A stretch of 64,000 bases of DNA from Phoronis australis. Its lineage: Eukaryota; Phoronida; Phoronidae. The notes under the pieces are model-generated. The model was not told the DNA's origin. It searched no databases and saw nothing but the letters and a program-made list of their open reading frames with translations. Shown one piece after another: positions 22,918 to 35,000 of this stretch (the stretch's first letter is position 1; each line of letters opens with the position of its first letter). Position numbers and translations under genes: made by a program. Location of the stretch: NCBI GenBank assembly GCA_002633005.1, contig NMRA01000001.1, positions 3,837,390-3,901,389 of the forward strand, given 5' to 3'.

Positions 22918-23020
22918 GGTGACAAATACGCCTCCCAAGGTACTTCTTTTTTCCTTATAAATACACACATATGTTAATTGGTGGGAAAAAAGAAGTACCT
23001 TGGGAGGCGTATTTGTCACC
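22918..23020. repeat. Perfect 37-bp inverted repeat with 29-bp spacer
   Basis: Arms 22918-22954 and 22984-23020 are exact complements, beginning GGTGACAAATACGCCTCCCA. Weaker pairing continues outward for about ten more bases. Confidence 0.97.
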
Positions 23021-23649
23021 ATTACCTAAGGTTTACATAAAAAATACAAAAACAAATACAGAAGCAACTCAGCCCAACCTTACCAACCTTGTCATTCCTG
23101 AGTGAAAGTCCAGCCGTCGAACTCGTGACAAAGGATTGTTTGTGTCAAGGACCCCAACTTTTGACGTTTGTCCGACGGCTAGGGATATTTCTGTTTTCTT
23201 GGAATAAGTTGCAATTGGGGAATTCCTCAGTCAAATAAGGTAATAACGCCACTTCACCACTTGCATGAAAATTGATTTAAGAAAACCCGTATAGAATTTT
23301 CCGATTTTTCATCAGCTGTAGCAATTACATTAACCAATCACAGAGCCGGATTTAAGTTGATGCGTGCCTTTTATTTACAAATGGCGGCAATTTGAATATA
23401 TCTTGCTCCTGATCTATTTTTAAGCTCTGTTTATGGACTAAGAGTACGGTAAGTAACTTTTGTTGCTGAGTGTTTGTTCGAGTCGGAAGGAATTAAAGAC
23501 ATCGGCAGTCTCCTAAGGCGTCCCTCCCTTTGTAGTGAACCAGTGCGCAAAAGATAATTATAACAACGTGATTTTGCTGTTTTATTAATCACTAAATCAG
23601 TGAGATCCATCATACGCCAAAAAAATTCCGGCGTATGAATGAAGGTCCT

Positions 23650-23705
23650 GTAGAAGGATCACCGTCTCTTAGGACCAGCTAGAGACGGTGGTCACTGTCT
23701 AGGAC
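23650..23705. repeat. Foldback related to the 22863 palindrome
   Basis: ACCGTCTCT and AGAGACGGT form arms, followed by GGTCACTGTCTAGG, which matches GGTCAGTGTCTAAGG beside the 22863 palindrome. Likely two copies of one foldback family. Confidence 0.6.
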
Positions 23706-25029
23706 TGGGCTAGCCAGCTAGCTGTAGCCTATGTAGACTATCGTCAAAATACAGCTAGGAACCACTGTGTGTAAAGCTCAAATATACCTCAAAATTTCAC
23801 ACAGCCCGGGTATAGTTCTAGGGACGTGGCAAAAAAATTCAACTACTTATTTCATATTTAAAAATACATAGATTTAAAAGAACATCAATAACAGACTCAA
23901 ACTAAAAAAATCAGCAAAATCCATTAAGCTGTTGACTTTTTATGAACGTTTAAAGAGCGATAATTAGCCCTTTATTTTAGTCCACTGAATACGTGTAAGT
24001 AAAGGCACATTTATGTGACCCAAAATTAGTTTTTCACAATAACTTTCTTGAATGAAAAAATCAAAAAAAACACTACTGTCATATGGAATTGGCAAACTGT
24101 GGGTTTGTTTCATTAAAAAACGGTAAAACGTGGAAATATTGTGAAGAAAACCTAGCCAAAAATCTCACTTTAAACATCAAATAATTCGGGTTTTGAGCCA
24201 ATCAAATCTCTAGGGTTTGGTCACGTGACCAAAATTCGCCGGCCAAAAATTACCTATACTAACTTATTACTAAGCCTTACAAAGTCATAGATATCCAACA
24301 AATAGAAATGAAAATGTATGGAACGTCACCCAAGTTGATCAATTCCGCTATTAATTTACATAAACTAGTCAATGTACCTATTTTAAGAGCAATTGTTAAC
24401 CATAAACTGCCATGCTGACACTGATCAGTTATGGCTGGTCGGCGAGAATGCCTGCCTCGGCCTGGGTCTTAACTTTCACGGATTTAGCACATCATGATAC
24501 GGTAAATTGAATGAAATGAAATTGGGTGAGCAGTTGCAAGAGATATAAAAAAGAGAATGAAGAGCTCGTTTTATAAGAATAAATGGCTTACCTTTCAAAA
24601 TACAAGCAGCCAAACAGGAGCGAAAATTTTCCCAACTTCTCACCTGTCACACGCTTTAACAAAAATGAAAACTCAACAAAAAAGACGTATGCCCAGAAGA
24701 ATTTACGGTCTATGTCATCAATAATGTGGTTCCCTGTTTCCTTGGTTTCTGGAGGAGACAGAGTGAAAATATTACAGCCACCATGAAACAATGGCTGTCT
24801 AATGGATAATTGCCATTACGCAACATCTGGGAAAAGCCAATCAGCAGTGAGATAAGACTTTGTCACGTTGCTAGTATAGTTCTGCTAGTCACCTTGTCAT
24901 GGAACTTATATCAGCATGTAGAGCTAACGACCGTCCAGGGTCGGAGGGTGTATGCAAAATCTGGAAATAAACGGACACTCAACTTGCCCATTGTAGCCGT
25001 TTGAAAAACGATTGAATAAATGTCATTAT

Positions 25030-25280
25030 CTTTCATAATTTCCTGCTTTTTTGTAGTAAAGAAAAGTCAATTGGCATTTTGGAAACACTACGCTCATAAC
25101 ATGCGCACGTGCCATTTCCTATTTTTGCAAAATCTCTTGGAAGACGATGACAGCTTCACAACAGCAAAGTTTGTTCTGAAATTCGATTTGCTAGTACTAA
25201 AATACTAAAAGTTGTTCTATATGAAACCAGTTCTGATAATTTTGCACGTAATCTGACTGGTGTAAAAAGAACAGTTGATT
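25030..25280 (+). repeat. Diverged dispersed repeat, copy A
   Basis: The segment with GACGATGACAGCTTCAC, then AAATTCGATTTGCTAGTACT and AAAAAGAACAGTTGATTGA, aligns colinearly with 33860-34110 (GATGATGACAGCTTCGC, AATTTCGGTTCGCTGGTAGT, AAAAAGAACAGTGGATTGA). Confidence 0.6.
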
Positions 25281-25960
25281 GAACAATAATTCAGTTTACA
25301 GTGTTGTTTTTAATGACACTAATTTTGTGTCCCTGTTTTGGCCATTTTTTTACCCACGTCAGTACAAAGCTGTATATTTAGTACACAACTTTGCACCAAG
25401 GCTAAGCCTATACATTAGGTGTGAAGTAGGAATTACTGTGAGTACCAATACATCACTATGTAAAATCACTGAGTCTGATGAGGTTATCGCTGTAATTGGC
25501 TGCTGCTTGCCTTCAATTGGAATCGTTCATTGGCTGATCCCCAACTGAAGGTCAAGCTGCAGCCAGTGTTGTGCGTCATTTATTGGTGAGATATTGTGAA
25601 CCTTGCCAGACTTCCTGCGGTTCTATGTAGCAATGAAATGGCATACGCTGTACTTCCACCTTCACTTATGGTGTATATCTTGGAGGGAGGTATGTTCTGA
25701 AGATCGAAATAAGCTCCAGACCCGTAGACTTGACAAGACCAATTTTTGGTCTTCTCTTTAATTTTCCTATATTTTAAAGTAAACAAAGCAGCATTGCAGA
25801 ACTCTAAACAATCTTGTCCTGTCAATACAACAATTAAAATTCTGCATTCTGAAAAATGTGAAAACTACTTCTTTCTGTAAAATCTGTACTCGAGTATAAA
25901 TCAGTGCAAGAGGTTATATTTTTACAGTTCATTTCCAGGTGTGTTGAGATTTAGTGAATA

Positions 25961-26054
25961 ATGATGGAGTTCTCTGAAGGTGAAATTCGAGAAGAACTCG
26001 CCAAGTTGGGTTACTATAACATACCCCATCACCGCCTGCAAGAGTTCAAACAAG
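25961..26054 (+). CDS. HYLS1: HYLS1 exon 1 (start)
   Basis: It opens [20 protein letters not shown], continues [11 protein letters not shown] and ends AACAAG|GTTTGT in phase 1. The [15 protein letters not shown] segment matches the start of animal HYLS1 proteins that keep the N-terminal helix. Confidence 0.85.
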
Positions 26055-29000
26055 GTTTGTAATCATTTCACTTTCATAAAATCTGTCTTTTTATGGACTA
26101 TTTGCTTTTAAGAAAGATGCTCATTAACAAATGAGATAATATGGTCACGTAAAATTCCAATTTCATTGAATATTATAATGAAAAAATATTGAATTTCAAT
26201 TGAGCATGTTCATTATTATTCCTTCTTGGACATTTTTATGATCCACAAAGCTTTCAGGATTGTTCACTCGCGTAGATTTTTAATGTCTTAAAGTGTCATT
26301 AAACGTACAATCTATTGAAGAAACTAAGATTTTGATTTATACAATTGATCTCGACTTGTTCTTTACTCAGAGGACAAGTGATTTTTGGCCTTGCAAAGAA
26401 CTGACAGTTTGTTAGTGCTGGAGTTATCAGTTCTGTCAAAATCCAGAAGTAACACTTATTTAAACTACCAATGGGAAGTGGTGGAAACAAATTTTTTCTG
26501 TTAAGGAAAATGTCTTTGTAGCTGCTTTTAAGAGTTTTCTTGACTGTATTTAACAAAACAACCATTGATAGAATAATGAGCACGGATTAGTCCACTTATG
26601 ATAATTCTAATGATTCATACAACCGGATGATTTGAATTAAATTTTACTGTGCTTATGGTGTGTGATAGGTCTACAATTTTATTAAGATTCTAAAAGTCTG
26701 TTCATGTACTAAAGTCTTCAAATAATTTATAGTGTGTGTGCCTACCAAAAGAATAATGCGTACTGTTTATTGAATAGGAATTAACAGAAGAATTATTGCA
26801 ATTCAGTAGGACTTGGTCAGTTTGGAAGATATTTTTTCATATTTTGTAAATCCCAACAAAATTTTATGCATTTTATGCTCTTTGTCACAACATCTAATTT
26901 TCAGTATGAAGAGAAATTGAAGATAGCAATGTATTTGGCAACTGAATTGACTACACCTGACTATTTGACTATTTCAGATTTGTCCACTTTGATTGAAGAA
27001 GAAAAAAGTAGGAGTGGCATCGGAGATAGTCACTCTTCAGGTCTAACATCGCATGGTGAGTGTTAGTATCCACAACTGTATAATGGTCGTTTCTTCTTGT
27101 TGTGACAAATTTCATTAAACACTTGAGTGTTTTTATTTCGGACTTTCTTGGGTTCATTTCTTTCAAACTCTCTGTAGAACAGCTGATGTTCAGGGGGTCA
27201 GAGTATATTACAGTTCACCAATCGTTGCCATTGACGCCTATAAAACATCACATAATTTTAAGCTATATTCTGTTAAATTCTGGATCTTCAAATAACATCA
27301 TTCATTATCAAGGTGGCATTTGAAATGCTTAAAGCGTGTGGCATACATAATGCAGCAACCCATGAGGCAATTGTATAATGTAAGTGGTTCATGTAACAAT
27401 ACATAGGGAGACCTCAGGTGATGTTCATGTTGTTTTATTGGCGTTGATGGATATGATTGGTGAACTGCGCTATACTGTGCCTCTTGAGTATTAGGTGTTC
27501 TATAGAGACTTTGAAAGAAAAAACTGAAGAGAGTCCACAACGAAAGCAGTCAAATGGTTAATGAAGGCTGTCAGTGAGACAGACTGCTATCTGGTTATAT
27601 GAGTTTTTCATTGTTGTATGACTTGCTTTATTGTTATTACTCTTGAGCTGTTAGAAAAACATATTTTATGTAGTCTATGTCAACTAATTATTCAGCATAA
27701 ATATACATGTTTTTAATATTATTTGCTGTTATTATGATTATTATCACTATATTATTATTATTATTATTATTATTGTTATATTAATATATTATTATTACTA
27801 TATTGTTATTGTAATATTATCATTATAATATTACTATAGTATTATTATTATTATCATTATTATCATTATTATTATTTACACTAATTTCTTATAAACGGAA
27901 TACTCCACTGACAAGTGTGATGAATTGAATTCTACTCTTTTACAGTTGATGACAGCTATTTTAGCAACACTTTCCAGAGGAATTCTCATTTGAATGTAAG
28001 TGTTTCGGCACTGTGGTCCATGTAAAGATAAATCATTGTTATGGTAGTTTTACTTACTCTGGATATTCAATGTATACATCTTTTAATTCAAATTGTGTTT
28101 ACACATTATCATATTCAACTTGTTGTCAAACACCCTTTTGTGAAAACTACAATGTGTTTGTTACAGTTTTGTGTGATTTTTGACAGGTTGATATTCATTC
28201 AAAGTCACATTTCTCAGTTTTAAATCAAGTCTATTAAACTATTTTTACATTTTTTTGCAAAAGCTGTTGACAAAAACAGGCCAAAATAAGAGTCATAAGT
28301 GTGGATGTTAAGGCCCTGTTTGTACGTTTTTTTCACAATAAAATAATGTGACGTCTATTTTCCAGAGATACTCCCCTGCTTACGATAAAGAAAACAGATT
28401 CAAACCTTACCGAGATCTCGGAGAAGCTAACTTCAACAACAGTTCTTTTGTACCACGTTCCGACTCGTTTTATTCGAGGTTTGTGTTATGGACATTGTTT
28501 GAAATGTTGCTGGTATTTTATGCAATCATTGTTTATTGTGTAGATTTGCATTTTAACATCCAGCTTGAATTTTACATTGAGAGTGGCTTTGTTAACATGT
28601 CTGTGCCTGTAGCGGAGTATCTACACAATTAATGAGCTTAATTCTAAGTACGGTGAAAATCGCACCATTTTCAGACAAAGATAATTGCAAAAATTGCCCT
28701 TTCTTCATTTTATGTTCTTGTAATGTTGTTGTGAAGTGTTCTCAATTTCTCAAAACTTGTCTGGAAACAGCTATGATTCAAAATTTGTGGATGGAAAGGC
28801 AGTTAATTTCAATTGATGGTACATGTTTCATGGAAAAAATGAGAACTGAAATTAAATGCCACATTTTATCCATCTTGTGTCCTAAATTGGTGTACCTAAA
28901 AACTATGTATCTTCTGAGAGCTGAGAACTTGTTCAATTTCATTCTAGACTTCATACCAGTGTGTTATTGGACAGGTCACCAGACCATGACTAGCCTTATT

Positions 29001-32000
29001 GTTTATATACAAGAGAACGGTACATTCATACCAAACTACCTGTAACAATTATGACCAACTTTCTTTAGATACAAACATTCAAAATGAAATCTCAAAGGGC
29101 TGTCACAGTTTTCTAAATTAGCCTTTTTGTTTTTAGTCTTATGAAATCATGTAAATCACAATTTTTAATATCAGCTCATCCAAAAATTAAACAACAAAAC
29201 AGTTTTATTTGTAACAGCATTTTTAGAAAACAGATGAGTGTATAAATCGTAGTTCTAAAATTTTATTCGAATTAGCTCAGGTACCTCCGAAGGATACTCA
29301 TAACTGTAAAGCTGCAGACAGTGCCAGAAAACCATTGTTTTAGTTCATGTTTTGTGTAGAACCCTTAAGTTTGTTTTGGGTTTTTAGTGGTGTGATAACG
29401 CCTAGCACTGCTGAGCAGAATTCATTGATTGCTTCAAGGAGACAATGCACCACAACTGGATTTCACCGAGTTTGAAATTTATGACTTTGGTTTGACATAA
29501 TTAGTGCTGAAAGGGACTTTAAATACTTTTCAATTCAAAACATTACTCCTGAAGTATTCAAGTGTCTATAAGCACTGTATGGACCATACTGTCACCATTT
29601 TAAGTACTCCCTTAACAGCACTACATACTAAAGTCCTAATTATTTTGCCCAAAATGAGAAAGAAAAACATGGATTTTTACCATAATTGCTGATTCAAGAC
29701 ACTTATTTATTTCATCTATATGAAAAGGTTGAGAATAAAATCATACTCTACAATCATAGTCATACAGTCTAGTATATACTACAGAGACTGAGCTAAATAA
29801 ACTTGACAGGCCAACCCATAATTTTTTGTTAATTTTCTTCTCGCAGAGATTACCAGCGAAGACCTCTTGATGACCAGCCACGGCCTTTTCTTCGACGAGC
29901 ATGGGAGGAAAAAGATAGGTCACCTGCTGATGAGTCTGTGGTCTCCAATACTTCATCAGCCAGTGGCCGAAGGGTGATCAAAAGGAAGGTTTTAAGGTAT
30001 GGATTGCTATGAAATCCTGGTGGTGTTGATAATCTTTGTGTTATTCGAATTGGTGACCTAGCTTTGGTATTTGCAGTGTAAAAGGATAAAAACTGGATAC
30101 CGAACAATGTTTTGAAAAAACAGCATGTTGTTTCCTGTTGTTACTGGTCTAAACTGAATTAACAATGTGTTACGGTTGTTGTCAAAGTACATCTGTAAAA
30201 ATAGTTTCTGAGATAAGTATCACTGCACTGCACTAAGATCAGCTCAGATGAGGAAAGCAGAGAGGGATAAGAAATTTGAGTGTGGTGGGGTGGAATGAGA
30301 GTTTGCATGACACTTTAGTTTTAAGTGGGAAGTTCAAAACAATATGACNGGTAGAGTACAACATGAATGTTTCTATATTGGGCAAATATCAAGGTCCTGC
30401 TTCTAATTAGGTCTAAACCTAATATTATTGACATTTAGTTTTCTCACTCCCGATGTAAAGTCACAGACTGTTTCTTTGTTAGTTTTTTATTTTGTGACAG
30501 AGTCATGTCACAAGTTTATTGTTTAGCAATCTTCATGGTTAACTGTTTAGTGTAATGTAAAGTGACACGATCTCTATTTTTCATTGGGATGCTGGAAAAA
30601 TTGAGATGTTTCAGTTATGAAAATAGCCACCACAGACTTTTTCATCGTTGATATTGATTTTTCATAATTAATATACGATTGTGAAAGGCCTCTACTTGTA
30701 AAATGATTGCTTTATATTGCAGAAAGCAAGATGGCATGTCCAGGGTTTTTGATGAGTCTGTAACCACAGAGAGTGATCCAGGTATGTGTTCAGTTTACTC
30801 AATGTACACTTGACCGTGAACATTCGATTGAAAACTTCATATAAGCACCCAGTGCTTCACTAACAACCCACCCCAACTTAGTAAATGTTTAGCTGGATAT
30901 CTCAAACCTTATTCACAAAAATTGTCCGTTTTTATATTTCACATATGTCTAGCAAAGTACCTTGTCTTCATTTTCGGGGAACTTAAGATATGAAATAAAT
31001 ATACCGTGTAGCGATGTGCATGGTGTCTGGCAAATAAGAAACACAGCACGTTGTGAAAAAAGAAAAATCCTCACCAAAATTCATTCATTTCACCAGTAAT
31101 CTGTCCGTTTAGTTGTTTGGATCTCATGCTCACAAAGCGCTTTAACCACAGATACTTGGCATGTGTTGTGTACTAGTACTGTTGACTGGTCTAGAGGTTT
31201 AAACTCCTCCCCTAACCAAATTTCATTTGATGTATGTCAACCGACTGTCACAAAATTAGTGATAATTAAGTTAATTACACACTACCAGTTAAGCTGCCAT
31301 TATGAGTGAATGTTCAAATAGCTTACAAGGTAATAGCATGTATAGATTATAGTGACCAAAGTTTTCACTGAATGATTAATCGTAAACCTTCAGATTTTCA
31401 CAACTTGTAAAGTTTCCGGCTTTTTTTCAGCTTTGGCAAATCGATTCGATTTGAATTTAGGAACACAAGTTCTCGAAAACAAATTTGCGAATTTCACTGA
31501 AACTTTTTAATTTTAATATGTGTTCACAATTCTCAAAAATGCTGTTAGGATTTTCCTTTTAAATGCCTAGTTTTTGCATACCGTAATATTAACGAACATC
31601 AGTGAGTGCTATTTATTGCAAAAGTACCTTACATTTTTCGAGTTACAAAACCAAATGAGTAATCGAAAATTCCTAACAGCATTTTTAAGGTAAATTATGA
31701 AGTTTTCATTTAAAAAGGGTTTCATTAAAATCGACCTAGGGGATATTTGGCTATGAATGTACCTTTCTTGAAAATGAAATTTTGAGTTAACAAAGTTGCT
31801 AACGAAATAAAAACATTGGCACATAAGTAAAAAACATGTTTTCACAATCTCTGATCTTTTTTCTTTCATAAAATACATAGTACATTTATTGGTTGACATT
31901 GCCTGGTTTTTTGATGTGAGAGTTAGAGTGGATGTCACTAAAAGGGTTTGAGATAATGTTAAGAACCCACTGTTTGGATAAGCGTCTGCCCCCAACTTAG

Positions 32001-35000
32001 TCCCTTTGTTTGGCTAAGTGCCCATCCCAACTTAGAAAATGAATATCTTTAAGCCCCCAGTACTCTGCGAAGCCCCCATCTGTGTTTGCTTCATTGATTA
32101 TTTTCAAAAGGATAAAACCATGAAATGATAAAACCGTGCTTTCAAATGTGAAAGCAATTTTAACTGGATGCTTTTTAGTTTTTTTTGTGATGTTGAACTG
32201 CAAATTTCTGTGATTTTGCCTATTAGATTATGTGTAATTTAAAAGCCCAATGAATGAGGTCATCGCATGCATCAGTAAAAGAAAGATCTCTTGTGGGCTG
32301 TTATTGGTTGGACTCAAGCCATTTTGGTAAAATGAAGCTTTCAAAAGAGCCCCCAGTATGTATGAACCTGCTGTTCGAAAAAATCAAATTATGTAAATCT
32401 GAAGGTTGTTTTAAAAACTTGATTTGATTATTTGAAGTTTACTTTGGAATTTTCTATTGTCATTCTGCTGAAAACTATTTCCGTAAGCTGAGAACAATGT
32501 GTTGAAGTTTGACGGAATTGTTTCTTTCCAATGGTGCATTAAAAAGCATCGGTCTATCTTATGCTCTGTGCTGTGTTGTTAGATGATTCCAATCTGACAC
32601 GGTTACAGACTAACGGGTGGGAAATCTTCAAAAACAGGTGAGCATGACATAACAGTTTTGCAAATGGCTGTCATTTCAGATGATTTAGGCGTCAGCCGTC
32701 TATCTGACAGACTGCATCGTGTAAGGGTTGATAATGAAGACACGGACACTGAGAGTGTGATCAGTCAACAATCATCAAACAGGCCTCGTCAGTACTTCAG
32801 ATCGGTAAGCTCTCTCTTTCTATTTGGTAACCATAGGCATCTCTAAACTTGGCTTCTCAGTAGGCATGTGATGTAAATTTGTGTGAGAAGTTTTTTCTCT
32901 CCCCTTTCACTACCATCCATCCTGGTCGCTACCATTTTCACACACCCCGCAATTGCCACCAAATTTGAACCCTTGGTTGCCACCAACATCATCTCTAGTC
33001 GCCACCAATCCACTCGTGGGTGATTTAGCTGTTGACGCAGATTCTCAAATTCCTTCCTTTGCTTTTTCATTAGATGCTGTACTGCCTGAATTTTTTGTTT
33101 TGGTCGAAGTTTCAATAATTTTTGCCTGAACCTGGTGGTCAATTTCCTTTCACAATACCGGCCCAATATGCCGTTTGGTAATAATAATAACTAGAAGTTG
33201 TCAAAACACGACTATTTCTTCAAAATAGATTTTTGAGTTTCATTTTCACCATCCAAGTGTAAATACCAATGAAAATTTTTGGCAACTGTTATACGCTGTT
33301 ACCTTCTTCAGTGATGGTAATGGTCTGATATAACGTGCCCGAATTTTGAGAACCAGTTTTCTCCACTGAATGACGGACATCGAACTGGTTCTCAAAATAC
33401 GGGCACTTTCTATCAGACTGTTGCCTTCAATGATTGGTAGATGGCACTGTACACAGTGTGTTGTTGAAGGGGGTTCAACACAGTTGTTTTACAACATCAT
33501 TTAATTTAAAAAACATTTCAATGATACTCTTTAATTCAAATAACAGATTATTTGATTTAGAAACTGTTGCATTTATGACATTAAATAATAGCGCGTAATG
33601 TCACATTCACAATGATGCCTAGCTAGCTTGCTAGCTGTGTGTGACTGAATGTCAGAACACAACTGCTGACCAATCTGAGTTAAAGTTTGTAAATTTAAGC
33701 AATGCTTGCGTTTTCAGTTTGCCATAAATCTATTTACATTCCTCTCACAACAAAACTTACAAAAAATCTTGCACATCCAACATTCAAATGACTGCTTTGT
33801 CCATTGCGGCGGTTTAAAAGACAAAATCTGATGAACATCGTTTTCTTACATGATTCTCCCACTTTGTAACTAAAAAGTCAGATGTCGATTTCAAAACGGT
33901 ACACTCCTGACACGTTCACTTGCCATATTCTTAATTTTTGGTTTTCGACGATGACATCTTTTGGGAGATGATGATGACAGCTTCGCCCAATCAAAATTTC
34001 CTGAGAATTTCGGTTCGCTGGTAGTGCTCAAAACTACTAACAAAGAGCAACCACTTAATTTTGAACTATGCAAAAACTTGTGAAAAAAGAACAGTGGATT
34101 GATGAAACGGCGAAAACAGAGATTGGCCAACAGGTGGCGCTCAGTTTCTTGGGGGCTTGAAGTTGATGCGTGTGATTGCTGCACAAACATAACTGTAGAA
34201 TAACGGACCAGTGGCATTCTTATTGCTACCTATGGTAACCAAGTTGAATTAATCAAGGAAGGGTGTAGTCTTTAATGACATTGACTTTGTGCAAGACTTT
34301 GTTTTGTTCACTTTTTACAGAGATTAAATGACGCCGTACTAAACAGGCAAACTCAAGTGTAGACAGTAGGTGTGACTGAATTCAAATGGAAAATTAAATT
34401 AAGAGAGAAGAAACTTCTCTCTTAATTCGCGTCAACTAAACTTATTTCACAATCCCAATGACTAAAAAAAATAATTGCAGGTGGTCTGATACACGTTGTA
34501 CCGGACGTGCGCAGGCCATGCTTGTGGGCCCGCTGCACTGATCACCTGGAACCATTTTTATGTTTTATTAATATATAGTTAAAACCGAGCTGAGGAGCTA
34601 GAAACCTGACTCAGGGGTTTAGCAGTGTGGCTCGGTGGGATTTGAACCCACGACCTCAAGTAAAGAAAGCAGGCACCTATCACATTAGGCCATGTTGCCT
34701 CCTCATCCCAACGACTAACTGCCACCTAGTAAAGTGCAACAGACTCGATTTTGAGATTGTTGCGCTTTTGAGATGATCAAATCACATGTTCATGTGACTA
34801 AATCAGGGACCATTTAATGTTTTTTTCTAATTTTGTAAAAAACACGAGGGCATCGCCATAAAACTTAAGAGAAAAAGTAAACAATAACTTTATGTAGAAG
34901 CAGAAACGCTAAAATTTTACTCGAAATCTAGAAAAAATGTCTGCTAATGCTAACCTAAGTGAATCAGTAAACTGGGATATTGAATTTTAGCTGTTAATAC

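Larger units (their letters stand above)
22640..25960. promoter_or_regulatory. Head-to-head spacer between RNASET2 and HYLS1
   Basis: RNASET2 begins leftward at 22639 and HYLS1 rightward at 25961, so promoters of both should lie here. No TATA box or CpG-rich core can be pinned down. It holds a 24-bp palindrome, a perfect 37-bp inverted repeat, a related foldback near 23656 and a dispersed repeat at about 25030-25280. Confidence 0.45.

Noticed and set aside
25279-25548. 89-codon plus-strand frame upstream of HYLS1
   Set aside because: No recognisable family and no link by phase to HYLS1 exon 1, which has its own ATG.
28632-29045. 137-codon plus-strand frame as extra HYLS1 exon
   Set aside because: No acceptor or donor in phase, and the HYLS1 exons on either side already join in frame.
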